Notes: a model not told the origin generated them from the sequence alone. A DNA stretch of 64,000 nucleotides from Paenibacillus taichungensis (GCF_013359905.1 NZ_JABMCC010000118.1:62001-126000), one strand, 5' to 3'. Shown: positions 1 through 9,595, counted from the first letter of the stretch. Program-made: numbers and translations.

Positions 1-255
1 ACCACGGATAACCGTCCCTAAGGTAATGACTGCATCGTATTTGCCACTTTCAGCCATTTTTTGTGCAATCAACGGGATTTCAAAGGCTCCTGGAACCCAA
101 GCTACATCCACTTCATCATCTTGTACACCGTGACGTTTGAAAGCATCCAGTGCTCCGCTGAGCAATTTGCTTGTAATGAACTCGTTAAAACGCCCTACGA
201 CTACTCCATATTTTAATCCTTCTGATACCAAATGTCCTTCAAAAAAGTGTGGCAT
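1..255 (-). CDS. ribH: 6,7-dimethyl-8-ribityllumazine synthase, C-terminus cut by window edge
   Basis: The enzyme condenses 5-amino-6-ribitylaminouracil with 3,4-dihydroxy-2-butanone 4-phosphate, the step before riboflavin synthase. The first 85 residues are visible, including the lumazine synthase landmarks [15 protein letters not shown] and TLGTVIR, so the family assignment is clear. The start ATG at 255 has a GGGAG ribosome site about 9 bases upstream. It is the last visible gene of the ribD-ribE-ribAB-ribH operon, 86 bases behind ribAB, and should be controlled by the upstream FMN riboswitch. Confidence 0.95.
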   Translation of the reverse strand, partial: MPHFFEGHLVSEGLKYGVVVGRFNEFITSKLLSGALDAFKRHGVQDDEVDVAWVPGAFEIPLIAQKMAESGKYDAVITLGTVIRG

Positions 256-341
256 TCAAGTCATCTCCCTAATTGTATTATATGATGTACGCAGCTGATT
301 TTTGGAAACTAGTTCACCCTGTTTAACCTCAGAAAAGCTAC

Positions 342-1580
342 TCAGTTTTTTTCTTCATTCTGCTCGATATCGTCGAACTTTAGCATATGGCCGAGTTTCG
401 CCTGCTTCGTGTGCAAGTAGACCGTATTATCCTCGTTCTCTTCCATCTGAATGGCAACTCGTTCCACCACTTCAAGTCCGTACCCTTCAAGCCCTTTAAT
501 TTTGCGTGGATTGTTGGTTAACAAGCGAATTTGACGAACGCCAAGATCCTTAAGAATTTGGGCTCCAATACCGTAATCTCGAAGATCGGCAGCAAACCCA
601 AGCTTCAGATTGGCATCCACGGTATCCAAACCTTCCTCTTGCAGTTTGTAAGCTTTGAGTTTGTTGATCAGTCCAATGCCTCGTCCTTCCTGTCTCATAT
701 AGAGCAGAACGCCATTGCCTTCGTCATGAATTTGTTTCAATGCTGCATCGAATTGTGGACCACAGTCGCATCGATGAGAATGGAATACATCCCCTGTGAG
801 ACATTCGGAGTGTACGCGAACCAATACAGGTTTCGATCCGTCAATTTCGCCTTTAACCAAAGCGACGTGCTCCTTGTTGTCCACCGCATTGGTGTAGGCC
901 ACCGCCTGGAATTCACCAAAGTCTGTTGGCATACGTACAGCTACTTCGCGTTTAACCAACTGCTCCTTCTCATTCCGGTACCGAATCATGTCCTGAATGC
1001 TGATCAGCTTCAGATCATGCTTGCGGGCGATCTCCTGCAGATCCGAAAGTCTGGCCATCGTGCCATCTTCCTTGATCACTTCACAGATTACACCTGCCGG
1101 ATAGGAACCGCACATAATGGCGAGGTCTACAGCCGCTTCCGTATGTCCCGCGCGTCTTAGCACTCCGCCGTCTTTGGCGATGAGTGGAAACATATGGCCC
1201 GGCTTGCGGAAATCTCCGCTTTTCGCTTCCGGATTAATCAGCCCCTTGACTGTAATGGAGCGTTCATGAGCCGAGATGCCCGTTGTGGTATCTTTATGAT
1301 CTACAGAGACGGTAAAAGCCGTCCCATGAAAGTCCGTATTTTGCTGGACCATAGGTTTCAGGTTGAGTTCATCGGCACGTTGCTGCGTAATGGGAACACA
1401 CACCAGACCTCTGCCTTCGGTAATCATGAAATTGATTACTTCAGGTGTAGCCTTTTCCGCCAAAGCGATAAAGTCGCCTTCATTCTCCCGATCCTCATCA
1501 TCCACCACAATAACTGGTTTACCCTGCATGAGATCGTAGATGGCTTCCTCAATAGAATTCAGAATGGATTTCTCTGACAT
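342..1580 (-). CDS. ribAB: Bifunctional 3,4-dihydroxy-2-butanone 4-phosphate synthase / GTP cyclohydrolase II
   Basis: This 412-residue fusion supplies both precursors of the riboflavin pathway. Residues about 1-200 are the DHBP synthase, with the acidic motif [11 protein letters not shown] near residue 30 that binds magnesium and ribulose 5-phosphate. Residues about 205-400 are GTP cyclohydrolase II, with the zinc cysteines in [17 protein letters not shown] and the RQEGRGIGL loop. Length and architecture match Bacillus RibBA. It lies 57 bases behind ribE and upstream of ribH in the same operon. Confidence 0.97.
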   Translation of the reverse strand: MSEKSILNSIEEAIYDLMQGKPVIVVDDEDRENEGDFIALAEKATPEVINFMITEGRGLVCVPITQQRADELNLKPMVQQNTDFHGTAFTVSVDHKDTTTGISAHERSITVKGLINPEAKSGDFRKPGHMFPLIAKDGGVLRRAGHTEAAVDLAIMCGSYPAGVICEVIKEDGTMARLSDLQEIARKHDLKLISIQDMIRYRNEKEQLVKREVAVRMPTDFGEFQAVAYTNAVDNKEHVALVKGEIDGSKPVLVRVHSECLTGDVFHSHRCDCGPQFDAALKQIHDEGNGVLLYMRQEGRGIGLINKLKAYKLQEEGLDTVDANLKLGFAADLRDYGIGAQILKDLGVRQIRLLTNNPRKIKGLEGYGLEVVERVAIQMEENEDNTVYLHTKQAKLGHMLKFDDIEQNEEKN

Positions 1581-1637
1581 AGGTCCCCCTCCAGTTTCTA
1601 TTTCAATTTATATTTGTAGTTAATCAATTACGATTTG

Positions 1638-2306
1638 TTAAGCAAATCCGTGATTAGCGAGGAAATCCTCACTGATACTTCTCGGCTTACCCGCACCTGT
1701 CTCCTGATGTCCCTTACCATAGTGCAGTAGATGATCCACATATTTGCCCAAAATATCACATTCAATATTGATGGTATCACCCGTCTTTTTCACATTTAAT
1801 ACGGTCTCACCAATGGTGTGTGGAATAATGGATACAGTGAATGCACTCTGTGAAGTATGCACAACGGTCAGACTAATTCCGTCCAGGGTTACAGACCCTT
1901 TGGGTATCAGATATTTGAACAGCTGCGTATCATCAGGTTTGATCTCGAAAACAATTGCATTCTGGTCACGTGTAATGCTTCCAATGACCCCAGTGCCATC
2001 GACATGGCCCTGAACGATATGCCCCCCAAAACGACCACCTGACAGCATGGCTCGCTCCAGATTAACTTTGCTACCTGATTGCAATTGACTAAGATTGGTA
2101 TGTCGATATGTCTCGGGCATCACATCGGCAGTAAATCCGCCACCCTCCAGGGTTGTCGCAGTTAAGCATACCCCGTTCACAGCTACACTATCGCCAATCT
2201 TCAAGTCGTTCATGATGGCGGAAGCTCCGATATTCAGGACCATCGCTTCGCCTTTCCGACCTATACGCCGGATCTGACCGACTTCTTCCACCAAACCGGT
2301 AAACAT
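1638..2306 (-). CDS. ribE: Riboflavin synthase alpha subunit
   Basis: Riboflavin synthase dismutates two 6,7-dimethyl-8-ribityllumazine molecules to riboflavin. The 222-residue protein begins with the diagnostic MFTGLVEEVG and contains two lumazine-binding half-repeats (about residues 1-95 and 96-195), each with a GDSVAVNGVCLT or GSVTLDGISLTV type motif. It forms a capsid-associated trimer with RibH in Bacillus. It sits between ribD and ribAB in the operon. Confidence 0.97.
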   Translation of the reverse strand: MFTGLVEEVGQIRRIGRKGEAMVLNIGASAIMNDLKIGDSVAVNGVCLTATTLEGGGFTADVMPETYRHTNLSQLQSGSKVNLERAMLSGGRFGGHIVQGHVDGTGVIGSITRDQNAIVFEIKPDDTQLFKYLIPKGSVTLDGISLTVVHTSQSAFTVSIIPHTIGETVLNVKKTGDTINIECDILGKYVDHLLHYGKGHQETGAGKPRSISEDFLANHGFA

Positions 2307-2346
2307 GCTACCGCCTCCTTTATTTATTTCGTTATCGTTAATTCAT

Positions 2347-3450
2347 TTATTCAGGCCAAACTGGAATTCCGCCAATGCTAATATTATCTCCAACTTGTTC
2401 AATTTCCAGCTGATGCAATTGAATTGCCTGACTCATGCGCTCTACACCCTCGAAGCGGAAACTGCCTGGTGTTTCGTATCCTCCAACAATTTTCGGAGCA
2501 ATGAACATGAGCAGTCGATCTACCAACCGTGCTTCCAGCATGGCACCATTCAGAGTGCCCCCGCCTTCAAGCAGAATCGAACCAATTTCACGCTCACCAA
2601 GCTTGCTGAGTGCACTCAACAGATCAACACGTGGTCCTGGACCACAACGTATAATCTCCACCCCATAGGCTTCCAGCCGCTCAGCCGCTTCAGGGCTCGC
2701 CTCATCCGTTGTAAGCACCCAAGTTGGTACAAGGCCATCCTTGACCATTTTGGCTCCTACAGGCAGACGCAGCTTGGAATCGACCACAATTCGTACCGGG
2801 CTAATCCCTTCCACTTGCAAGCGAGTCGTGAGTTCGGGATTGTCTGCAATTACCGTTTCCACACCAACCATAATCCCTTGATGGCGATGACGAAGCGCGT
2901 GAACAATCTCGCGAGCTGACTCGTTAGAGATCCATTTGCTGTCACCGCTACGCGTAGCGATTTTGCCATCCAGAGTAGAGGCCGTCTTCAAAGTTACAAA
3001 GGGGAGACCTGTTGTAATGTATTTGATGAATTTCTCATTCATCCGTCTTCCGCGCTCACGCAGCACTCCAACTTCAACTTCGATCCCTTGTTGACGCAGC
3101 ATGCTGATCCCTCTGCCGGAGACTTGCGGATTCGGATCTTCGCAGCATACGACGACACGTTTCACTTTCTCATGAATGAGACGTTCACTGCATGGTGGAG
3201 TCTTGCCATAATGGCTACAGGGTTCAAGCGTAACGTATACTGTACTGCCTTCAGCATCACTGCCCGCCATGTTCAGCGCATGAACCTCTGCATGACCCGT
3301 TCCCCGTTTGAGATGACTTCCGAGGCCCACGATACGTCCTTCTTTTACAACGACACAACCGACTACCGGATTGATTCCGGTCTGTCCTTGTGCCCGTTCT
3401 GCCATATCCAGTGCCAGCGCCATATAAAATTCATCATTAATCATTTCCAA
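2347..3450 (-). CDS. ribD: Bifunctional diaminohydroxyphosphoribosylaminopyrimidine deaminase / uracil reductase
   Basis: RibD deaminates and then reduces the product of GTP cyclohydrolase II. The N-terminal half carries the zinc-dependent cytidine-deaminase signature, HAEVHAL followed by TLEPCSHYGKTPPC. The C-terminal half (from about residue 150) is the NADPH-dependent reductase, with LKTASTLDGKIAT and SILLEGGGTLNGAM. The ORF can start at TTG 3450, which has a well-spaced GGGGTGA site, or at the ATG six bases downstream. It is the first gene of the operon, about 360 bases behind the FMN aptamer. Confidence 0.95.
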   Translation of the reverse strand: MEMINDEFYMALALDMAERAQGQTGINPVVGCVVVKEGRIVGLGSHLKRGTGHAEVHALNMAGSDAEGSTVYVTLEPCSHYGKTPPCSERLIHEKVKRVVVCCEDPNPQVSGRGISMLRQQGIEVEVGVLRERGRRMNEKFIKYITTGLPFVTLKTASTLDGKIATRSGDSKWISNESAREIVHALRHRHQGIMVGVETVIADNPELTTRLQVEGISPVRIVVDSKLRLPVGAKMVKDGLVPTWVLTTDEASPEAAERLEAYGVEIIRCGPGPRVDLLSALSKLGEREIGSILLEGGGTLNGAMLEARLVDRLLMFIAPKIVGGYETPGSFRFEGVERMSQAIQLHQLEIEQVGDNISIGGIPVWPE

Positions 3451-3523
3451 GTCCGTTCACCCCACGGTTAAAATCTTAAGTTATAGACCTCCCTTCCAAC
3501 AGAGAGGCATGTTCCATATCCAA

Positions 3524-3558
3524 TAAAAAATCCCCGTCGAACAAACCGTTCGATGGGG
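3524..3558 (-). terminator. Intrinsic terminator in the rib leader
   Basis: On the minus strand an 11-base stem with a GGTTT-type loop is followed by a run of T (positions 3531 down to 3524). It lies between the FMN riboswitch and ribD, so it is probably the expression platform of the riboswitch. It is unusually far, about 250 bases, from the aptamer. Confidence 0.8.
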
Positions 3559-3812
3559 ATGATGAGAGACATGTGTCACCAGCAGTACTATTGATACATC
3601 GCCAACAACACATCGCCCAAAACTTCATTTCAGGCAAGTGAAAGCAGACACATACCTTAATGAACTTCAATTACAGGTAAAGAGCTTCTATGATGTGGCA
3701 TATGTATGAAGATTTTCCGAAAGTAACCGGATTTCTCCCTGCACAGGAAATGAATTCGTCAAAAACTGTACAGCAACACTCCTGCGGAATGCGGCCCTAA
3801 AGACTGCACCCT

Positions 3813-3970
3813 CTCCTTCTCCCATCCAGACTATACTGTCGGTTCTGGAATTACACCAGATCAGCCATCTGCCACAGGCAGACGGGTCACGGACTTTGCA
3901 TCAATGCTGGATAGATATCCTCACATACTGCATCACCGCCGGTAGGGAATTGCACCCTGCCCTGAAGGAT
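3813..3970 (-). promoter_or_regulatory. FMN riboswitch (RFN element)
   Basis: On the minus strand the segment opens with GGGGCAGGGT-like bases (here TTCAGGGCAGGGTGCAATTC), continues with CCGGCGGTGAT and AGTCCGTGACCCG, and closes with GATGGGAGAAGGA. These are the conserved landmarks of the six-stem RFN aptamer. Binding of FMN should turn off transcription of the ribD operon through the downstream terminator. Confidence 0.95.
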
Positions 3971-3984
3971 TCGTTGCGTTATTA

Positions 3985-4010
3985 ATTGGATGTTAGCACT
4001 TTAACGTCAA
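3985..4010 (-). promoter_or_regulatory. Candidate rib operon promoter
   Basis: A -35-like TTGACG (4010 to 4005) is followed after about 17 bases by an AT-rich -10 region (AATTAAT), placing transcription initiation just ahead of the aptamer. The -10 match is weak. Confidence 0.4.
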
Positions 4011-4075
4011 AAAATCAATTGTTTTTTGTTCCTTTTTGTCACATACTAACTTTTAATAAGCTTAAGTGTAAACAA

Positions 4076-4104
4076 AAACCGCTTCGCTAATTGCGAAACG
4101 GTTT
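4076..4104 (-). terminator. ppiB terminator
   Basis: AAACCGTTTCGC and GCGAAGCGGTTT form a hairpin with a five-base loop, followed on the minus strand by a T-rich tract. It sits 16 bases past the ppiB stop codon. Confidence 0.85.
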
Positions 4105-4119
4105 ACATACAGTTATTGA

Positions 4120-4551
4120 TTAAGCTTCTACTACTTCAACAGTTTCCATTTTGTCGCGACCTTCGAAAGCGTCTACGAACTCCATACCTTTGGTTACTTT
4201 ACCAAATACAGTATGTTGTCCATCCAAATGTGGTTGCGGTTGGTAGCAGATGTAGAACTGACTTCCGCCTGTGTTACGGCCTGCATGTGCCATAGCCAAT
4301 GTTCCACGCTCATGTTTGTTCGGGTTGATTTCACAGTTGATTGTGTAACCTGGGCCGCCTGCACCGGAACCGTTAGGGCATCCGCCTTGAGCTACAAAGC
4401 CCGGAATAACACGGTGGAATACAAGACCATTGTAGAAACCGGAGTTAGCCAGTTTCTCAAAGTTTGCTACTGTGTTTGGAGCTTCTTGATCGAACAAATC
4501 GATTACAACTTCTCCGCCGTTTGCCATTTTGATTTTCGCTTGTTTCGCCAT
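4120..4551 (-). CDS. ppiB: Cyclophilin-type peptidyl-prolyl cis-trans isomerase
   Basis: This 143-residue cytoplasmic cyclophilin catalyses proline isomerisation during protein folding. The catalytic core is visible in [13 protein letters not shown] (active arginine), [15 protein letters not shown] and GQHTVFGKV. The start is placed at ATG 4551, which has an AAAGGAG site 10 bases upstream, rather than at an upstream in-frame ATG that adds 17 unconserved residues. It is a single-gene unit with its own terminator, located between the rib operon and lysA as in Bacillus. Confidence 0.95.
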   Translation of the reverse strand: MAKQAKIKMANGGEVVIDLFDQEAPNTVANFEKLANSGFYNGLVFHRVIPGFVAQGGCPNGSGAGGPGYTINCEINPNKHERGTLAMAHAGRNTGGSQFYICYQPQPHLDGQHTVFGKVTKGMEFVDAFEGRDKMETVEVVEA

Positions 4552-4705
4552 ATGTAAATGACTCCTTTCGTATTGACCATCGTTAATGGTGCCAGAACGC
4601 ATGACCCTGGGCCAAGCTTTATAGCACTTTTCTTAGTGTACACCGAAAATGGATTGATCGCAAAATAATCAGCAAGATTTTTTCAAAATCCAGCCCTCAA
4701 GATGC

Positions 4706-4744
4706 AAAAGAAGACAAAAAAGAGTGTCCTTTTTTGTCTTCTTC
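4706..4744 (-). terminator. lysA terminator
   Basis: AAGAAGACAAAAAAG pairs with CTTTTTTGTCTTCTT around a short loop, and the minus strand continues with T-rich sequence. It lies about 30 bases past the lysA stop codon. Confidence 0.85.
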
Positions 4745-4772
4745 ATATAGAACTCCGCTATTTGAACTTAAA

Positions 4773-6104
4773 TTAACGGGTAACTGGCTGTTTTGCAATA
4801 CGCTCAGGTACCAGATCATTCTGGATGATGTCCTGATACGTCTCACGGCGTACGACAACATCCCCTTGACCGTCTTTGACAAATACAACTGCCGGACGAC
4901 GAATCCGGTTATAGTTGCTTGCCATGGAGTAGTTGTAAGCACCTGTGCAAGCTACTGCGAGCAGATCTCCGCTTTGCACTTTGGGCAGATCCAAATCCCA
5001 GATCAGCATATCGCCGCTCTCACAACATTTACCAGCAACAGATACCGTTTCCTGAGCTGCCTCATTTGCACGGTTTGCCAATACAGCTTCATATTTGGAC
5101 TCATACAGCGCTGGACGTGGATTGTCTGTCATTCCACCATCCACAGCTACGTATTTACGAACCCCTGGAATATCTTTGCTTGTTCCAACCGTGTAGAGTG
5201 TTGTTCCGGCTTCACCTACGATGCTGCGGCCTGGTTCAACCCAGATCTCAGGCACGGCATATCCGATTTGAGCAAAATGATTTTTTACCGCATCCGTGAT
5301 CGCTTTCACGTATTGTGAAACTTCAAGCGGTGTATCTCCATCGATATAACGGATTCCGAATCCACCACCCAGGTTAACCACTTTGAAAGCAACATTAAGA
5401 CGTTCATATACACTTGCTGCAAATTCAGCAACACGTTGAACAGCCATCTGGAAGCCTTCAACTTCGAAGATTTGGGAACCGATGTGGGAATGCACACCGA
5501 GCAATACCAGATTAGACTGCTTGGAAGCCAAGTCAATCGCTTCAAATGCTGTACCATTGCCGATATCGAATCCAAATTTGGAATCTGTTTGACCTGTGGA
5601 AATATATTCATGTGTATGGGCCTCAACACCAGGCGTCACACGAAGCAAAATGTTTACTTTACGATTTTTGTCCGATGCTACAGCCTGCAACAGATGCAGT
5701 TCATTGAAGTTATCTACAACGAAGCAGCCAATTTCTGCATCAAGCGCCATTTCGATCTCTTCCAATGTTTTGTTGTTGCCGTGGAAGTGAATACGCTCTG
5801 CCGGGAAACCGGCTTGTAGTGCCGTGAACAATTCACCATCGGATACTACATCTAAGGAAAGTCCTTCTTCCGCAGCAAGGGCACACATGGCCATTACGCA
5901 GAATGCTTTACTTGCATAAGCAACCTGGAAACCCAGGCCTGAAGCACGGAACGCTTCCATGTACTCTCTGCAACGCTCACGAACTAATTGCTCGTCCACA
6001 ACATACAGGGGAGTTCCAAATTGTTCTTTCAGGACGGTAGTATCGACTCCGCCAATTTCCAGATGTCCCTGTGCATTTATTTTACTTGTACCATGTAAAT
6101 ACAT
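4773..6104 (-). CDS. lysA: Diaminopimelate decarboxylase
   Basis: LysA is the last step of lysine synthesis, a PLP-dependent decarboxylation of meso-diaminopimelate. The alanine-racemase-fold barrel contains the PLP lysine in AYASKAF (about residue 65), the phosphate-binding GGGFGIRY and the EPGRSIVGEAG loop. The C-terminal domain has CCESGD and GAYNYSMASNYN, where the cysteine and tyrosine complete the active site across the dimer. The start at ATG 6104 is preferred because a GTGAGGA site precedes it. It follows spoVAF as in Bacillus. Confidence 0.96.
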   Translation of the reverse strand: MYLHGTSKINAQGHLEIGGVDTTVLKEQFGTPLYVVDEQLVRERCREYMEAFRASGLGFQVAYASKAFCVMAMCALAAEEGLSLDVVSDGELFTALQAGFPAERIHFHGNNKTLEEIEMALDAEIGCFVVDNFNELHLLQAVASDKNRKVNILLRVTPGVEAHTHEYISTGQTDSKFGFDIGNGTAFEAIDLASKQSNLVLLGVHSHIGSQIFEVEGFQMAVQRVAEFAASVYERLNVAFKVVNLGGGFGIRYIDGDTPLEVSQYVKAITDAVKNHFAQIGYAVPEIWVEPGRSIVGEAGTTLYTVGTSKDIPGVRKYVAVDGGMTDNPRPALYESKYEAVLANRANEAAQETVSVAGKCCESGDMLIWDLDLPKVQSGDLLAVACTGAYNYSMASNYNRIRRPAVVFVKDGQGDVVVRRETYQDIIQNDLVPERIAKQPVTR

Positions 6105-6206
6105 ATCTGCATTCCTCACTTTTTATATACTGGAACAGCTGTTATTCCAATGATTTTACACCAGTATATCAAATTAGTGAATGAGAAGAATGGATTTTTC
6201 GGCAGA

Positions 6207-7874
6207 TCATTTGTGTTTTTTACTTTTTTGCAATTCCCCGTCCGGATCACTGTCCATTTTGGTATTGTCACGCGTTTTGTTGATCGAAGGACGTTTTTTA
6301 TTCTCCAACAGTGGCAAACGGAATAAAAAGTTACCCAAAGCCTTTGCATTAAACGGTATGAATGGCCAGAGATACGAAGAGTTGTAGGAGCGATGCAAGG
6401 TGAGCGCCACAATAATGAACGTCGTCCCGACAACGAAGCCGGGAACCTTGAATATCGCCACAGCAACGAGCAAAAACAACCTGACCAACCGATTCGCCAA
6501 ACCAAGCTCATAACTGGGTGTTGCAAACATACCAATGGCGGCAATCGCCATGTAAAGTACAACTTCATTCACAAAATAACCTGTTTTCACGGCGATATCT
6601 CCGACCAAAATGGCCGCAATCAAACCCATGGCCGAAGCGAGTGGCGTCGGGGTATGAACTGCTGCCATCCGCAATAAATCCACCCCGAATTCAATAAGCA
6701 GGAACTGCAGAATCAGCGGAAGTTGTGCATTCTCGTGAGGGCCGATGAACTCCATTCCTGCTGGCTTAATGGCAGGGTCAATAACCATCAGCAACCACAA
6801 CGGCAACAGGAAAAGTGAAATCAGAATACCTCCAAATCGTACCCAGCGCAGATAGGTTCCCATAAAGGCGGTCTGTCTGTTCTCTTCCGCATGCTCACAT
6901 AGGTCAAAAAAGGTCGTGGGCAGAATCATCACACTGGGTGAAGTATCTACAAATACAACCACACGTCCGTCCATCAGATGGGAAGCTGTCACATCCGGTC
7001 GTTCCGAATACCGAACCAACGGATACGGGTGCCAACCCTTGTTAATAATCGCTTCTTCAAGCTGCTTATCGGCAGCAGGGATACCGTCGATATTTACTCG
7101 TTTGATTTTTTCGCGAACGGAATCTACCTGAACCTTGTCCACGATATCATCAATATACACAACACAGACATCCGTTTGCGATCTGCGTCCGACCTGCATA
7201 ATTTCAAACTTTAATCCAGGGTCCCGTATTCTTCGGCGTACTAACGCCACGTTGGTCAGAAGTGTCTCTGTAAACCCGTCTCTAGAACCACGGACCACTC
7301 TCTCCAGCGAAGGTTCCTCTGGTGAGCGTACCGGATAGCTGCGGGTATCCATAACAATAACGGAACGATCCCCTTCGACGAACATGGCACTCATGCCTGT
7401 GAGGACCTTGTTAATGACAGCACTCATTTTCTCCACTCGCTCAACTTGAATATGAGGAATGTAGCATTCGAAATACGACTTCAGTGCATGTCCAGACACT
7501 TGCTCCGGTGTAAGATACGTTAATCTTTTTAACACTTCGAGCAAAATTTCATCCTTCGCAAATCCAGTCAGCAGCAGTAATCCAACGTGTTTGCCGCCCA
7601 AGACCATTTCCCTCATATTCACATCAAAGGACTCCCCAAGTCCCAACACTTGTTGAAGCGTATATCTGTTATCACTCATGCGAGGGGAAATATCGTCGTT
7701 TTCCTGCCAATATTCTACTGATTCCTCGATACTGTCAGACATTTCATTTTGCTTCTTTTTTTCGTAAGCCTTCTTTTCTTCTTCCTCCTGAATCTCATAA
7801 GGAGATTTATGCATCATCTCTTCGGATGTTGCTTCGCTGGAGTTATGCCCGTCGTTGTCTGATCTTACGTCCAT
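6207..7874 (-). CDS. spoVAF: Spore germination protein SpoVAF (GerA family)
   Basis: This 555-residue protein belongs to the GerA/SpoVAF family of inner spore membrane proteins and helps germination-linked ion and dipicolinate release. The first 60 residues are charged and low-complexity. A soluble domain runs to about residue 330 with YFECYIPH, GDRSVIVMDTR and RGSRDGFTETLLTN, which is typical of GerAA-type subunits. About five membrane segments fill residues 340-500, and the tail is charged. It directly follows spoVAB (26-base gap), with lysA next. Confidence 0.93.
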   Translation of the reverse strand: MDVRSDNDGHNSSEATSEEMMHKSPYEIQEEEEKKAYEKKKQNEMSDSIEESVEYWQENDDISPRMSDNRYTLQQVLGLGESFDVNMREMVLGGKHVGLLLLTGFAKDEILLEVLKRLTYLTPEQVSGHALKSYFECYIPHIQVERVEKMSAVINKVLTGMSAMFVEGDRSVIVMDTRSYPVRSPEEPSLERVVRGSRDGFTETLLTNVALVRRRIRDPGLKFEIMQVGRRSQTDVCVVYIDDIVDKVQVDSVREKIKRVNIDGIPAADKQLEEAIINKGWHPYPLVRYSERPDVTASHLMDGRVVVFVDTSPSVMILPTTFFDLCEHAEENRQTAFMGTYLRWVRFGGILISLFLLPLWLLMVIDPAIKPAGMEFIGPHENAQLPLILQFLLIEFGVDLLRMAAVHTPTPLASAMGLIAAILVGDIAVKTGYFVNEVVLYMAIAAIGMFATPSYELGLANRLVRLFLLVAVAIFKVPGFVVGTTFIIVALTLHRSYNSSYLWPFIPFNAKALGNFLFRLPLLENKKRPSINKTRDNTKMDSDPDGELQKSKKHK

Positions 7875-7900
7875 TTCCCATCCTCCTTAGGCCAAACGTT

Positions 7901-8329
7901 TCAACGCTGGTATACAAAAAAGTCAAACAGGGAGCCTGTCATCTTCCCCAAAATCATGGCAAGCAGCAATCCAAATAGATACGATTTCATGCCCAGTCGT
8001 TTCGCCAGCACTGGCAGTACATTCAACACTTCTGTGAGTGCCGCAGCAAGCAGACCGATGAACACACCGCAAAACAGTCCGATGATCGGGCTCAGCAACA
8101 CCGCTCCATGCACCTTCCAGTGCCAAAAATCCGCAACGGTACCGAGCAGCGAACCTCCGATCAAGGCCCCTTCATACCAATGGGTTTTGTCATAGGTTCG
8201 CGTAAGCTGAGCTAGTCTTGGGATCATATCAAGCACGAGAATAAGCGCAATCACACCACTTCCGACCGCGATCCCCCCCGCAATACCCAGCACAATGCTG
8301 ATTGCTCCGTTAAGAACGCTCATCCGCAT
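7901..8329 (-). CDS. spoVAB: Stage V sporulation protein AB
   Basis: A 142-residue hydrophobic protein with four or five predicted membrane helices, matching SpoVAB in length (about 141 residues in Bacillus subtilis) and context. It starts with alternating ATG codons (residues 1 and 3) inside the end of spoVAA, overlapping it by 20 bases, so the two are translationally coupled. Its precise role in spore dipicolinic acid handling is not known. Confidence 0.88.
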   Translation of the reverse strand: MRMSVLNGAISIVLGIAGGIAVGSGVIALILVLDMIPRLAQLTRTYDKTHWYEGALIGGSLLGTVADFWHWKVHGAVLLSPIIGLFCGVFIGLLAAALTEVLNVLPVLAKRLGMKSYLFGLLLAMILGKMTGSLFDFFVYQR

Positions 8330-8966
8330 TCATCTCCCTGCGTTCCTCTTCATGCATACGTTCGGTTTCTTCAATCACCACATACTTGTCTACATTTTGC
8401 TGATATAGGAACATTTCCACCTCCAAAGGGGTAGGTTCTTCATTCCACTTTTTCTTGAATAAATGATTAAAGAACACGGCCATGCCAAATCCTATCCCGA
8501 TTGAATACGCCACCTGAAACAGATACGGATGCTCATCCCGGCGGCCTGTAATCATCTCTACAATTCGAATCTGAACTTCCTGCATGTTTACGTCAGCATG
8601 AAAATTCATAATGGTCAACGCTGATCCAAAGAAAAGCAGCAGCCACACCAGGATAAACAGGGATTTGGAAGGTTTGCCACTTCCCGCAACTACCTCAACA
8701 AGCGTATGACCCGATCCGATCAATTCAACGGTGACATCTGGTATGGCCCGACGGATCTGAGGGATGATCTGCAATATATCAATGAGGATCAGATTGCCAT
8801 CCTCCGGTCCGGGGCGCAGCAATTCAAGTTCAAGCAGCCTTCCTTCCTTTTCTTCGGGAGAGGTGAGCAAGTGAGCTACATCTCCAAGCTTGACACTTCG
8901 GCCCCTTTGGATACGAATACGGCTGCGCAATCGAACATAGACCGTTGGAGTGGGTGTCAGGGACAT
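8310..8966 (-). CDS. spoVAA: Stage V sporulation protein AA
   Basis: This protein of about 218 residues has a soluble N-terminal domain (VYVRLRSRIRIQRG, a SpoVAA landmark) and two C-terminal membrane segments around residues 125-185. The start is placed at ATG 8966, which has an AAAGGAG site 8 bases upstream; the in-frame GTG upstream lies inside that site. It is the first gene of a spoVAA-spoVAB-spoVAF-lysA block. The spoVAC, spoVAD and spoVAE channel genes found in between in Bacillus subtilis are absent here. Confidence 0.88.
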   Translation of the reverse strand: MSLTPTPTVYVRLRSRIRIQRGRSVKLGDVAHLLTSPEEKEGRLLELELLRPGPEDGNLILIDILQIIPQIRRAIPDVTVELIGSGHTLVEVVAGSGKPSKSLFILVWLLLFFGSALTIMNFHADVNMQEVQIRIVEMITGRRDEHPYLFQVAYSIGIGFGMAVFFNHLFKKKWNEEPTPLEVEMFLYQQNVDKYVVIEETERMHEEERREMNADERS

Positions 8967-8989
8967 CCGGAACACTCCTTTACTGCGTA

Positions 8990-9475
8990 ATTTAGGTTAG
9001 TATTTGAAGAATGTGCAAATTTATTACATTCTGGTTGGAAAAAGGTTTTGTAGACACTGAGGGCGCTTCGGGATGGATCGGCCATCGGTCGCTGTTGCTC
9101 TCAGGTTAGTAAGAGAACTACACGCAGGCACTCCAGCTGCAGACCAACCTTCCGATCGCTGTTGTCTCCAAATTTTCTTGATTGATTTCTACTAGTGTAG
9201 AAATTCGGAGACAAAGGCGAACGCTTCGCTTCTTCAGGTCTAATCTGCCGCCTGCGTTGCTTGTGTGTATCCTTAGACGAACCCTCACGCTTTGCTCCTT
9301 AGTCCGATTCCATCCCTCCGCTGCACGTGTCTCCCTTTTTTCCCAAAGGACTGAAATAAATATGCTGGGAGGCTGTAGTAAGAGAAATAATAGATGGTGA
9401 ATTTGGACTTTATTTTTTCACAATCCTTTTGTTAAACAAACAAAAAAAGCCGCTATTATAGCGACTTATTGAGAA
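8990..9475. other. Long intergenic region, no gene recognised
   Basis: No coding sequence with a plausible start and ribosome site was found. Positions about 9060-9400 are GC-richer than ordinary spacers. They contain related short segments (GATCGCTGTTGTCTCC near 9155 and GGTCGCTGTTGCTCTC near 9085) and a dyad GGAGACA/TGTCTCC around 9165-9215. It could be a dispersed intergenic repeat or decayed sequence. A small hairpin (GCCGCT/AGCGAC) near 9448-9466 could be a terminator for the genes to the right. Confidence 0.4.
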
Positions 9476-9514
9476 GAGAAGAGGGTATGGATTGACTGGT
9501 AAGAAACTTGGGGA

Positions 9515-9595
9515 TTAGGTATCTTTGGGGAAATAACGCATGTAAACAAAAACAATAGCCGTGATTATCAGCAGCGCGGATAACAATACCTTCAT
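9515..9595 (-). CDS. Possible 26-residue membrane peptide
   Basis: The reading frame encodes one hydrophobic helix (LLSALLIITAIVFVYM) with a basic-aromatic end. It begins 9 bases past the AraC-family stop codon, so it could be the last gene of that transcript. The ribosome site is weak, so this may be chance. Confidence 0.3.
   Translation of the reverse strand: MKVLLSALLIITAIVFVYMRYFPKDT

Noticed and set aside
3476-3670. A 64-codon minus-strand frame in the rib leader
   Set aside because: Cys/Trp-rich composition, no ribosome site, and it covers the terminator hairpin; treated as leader RNA, although the start lies in an odd gap.
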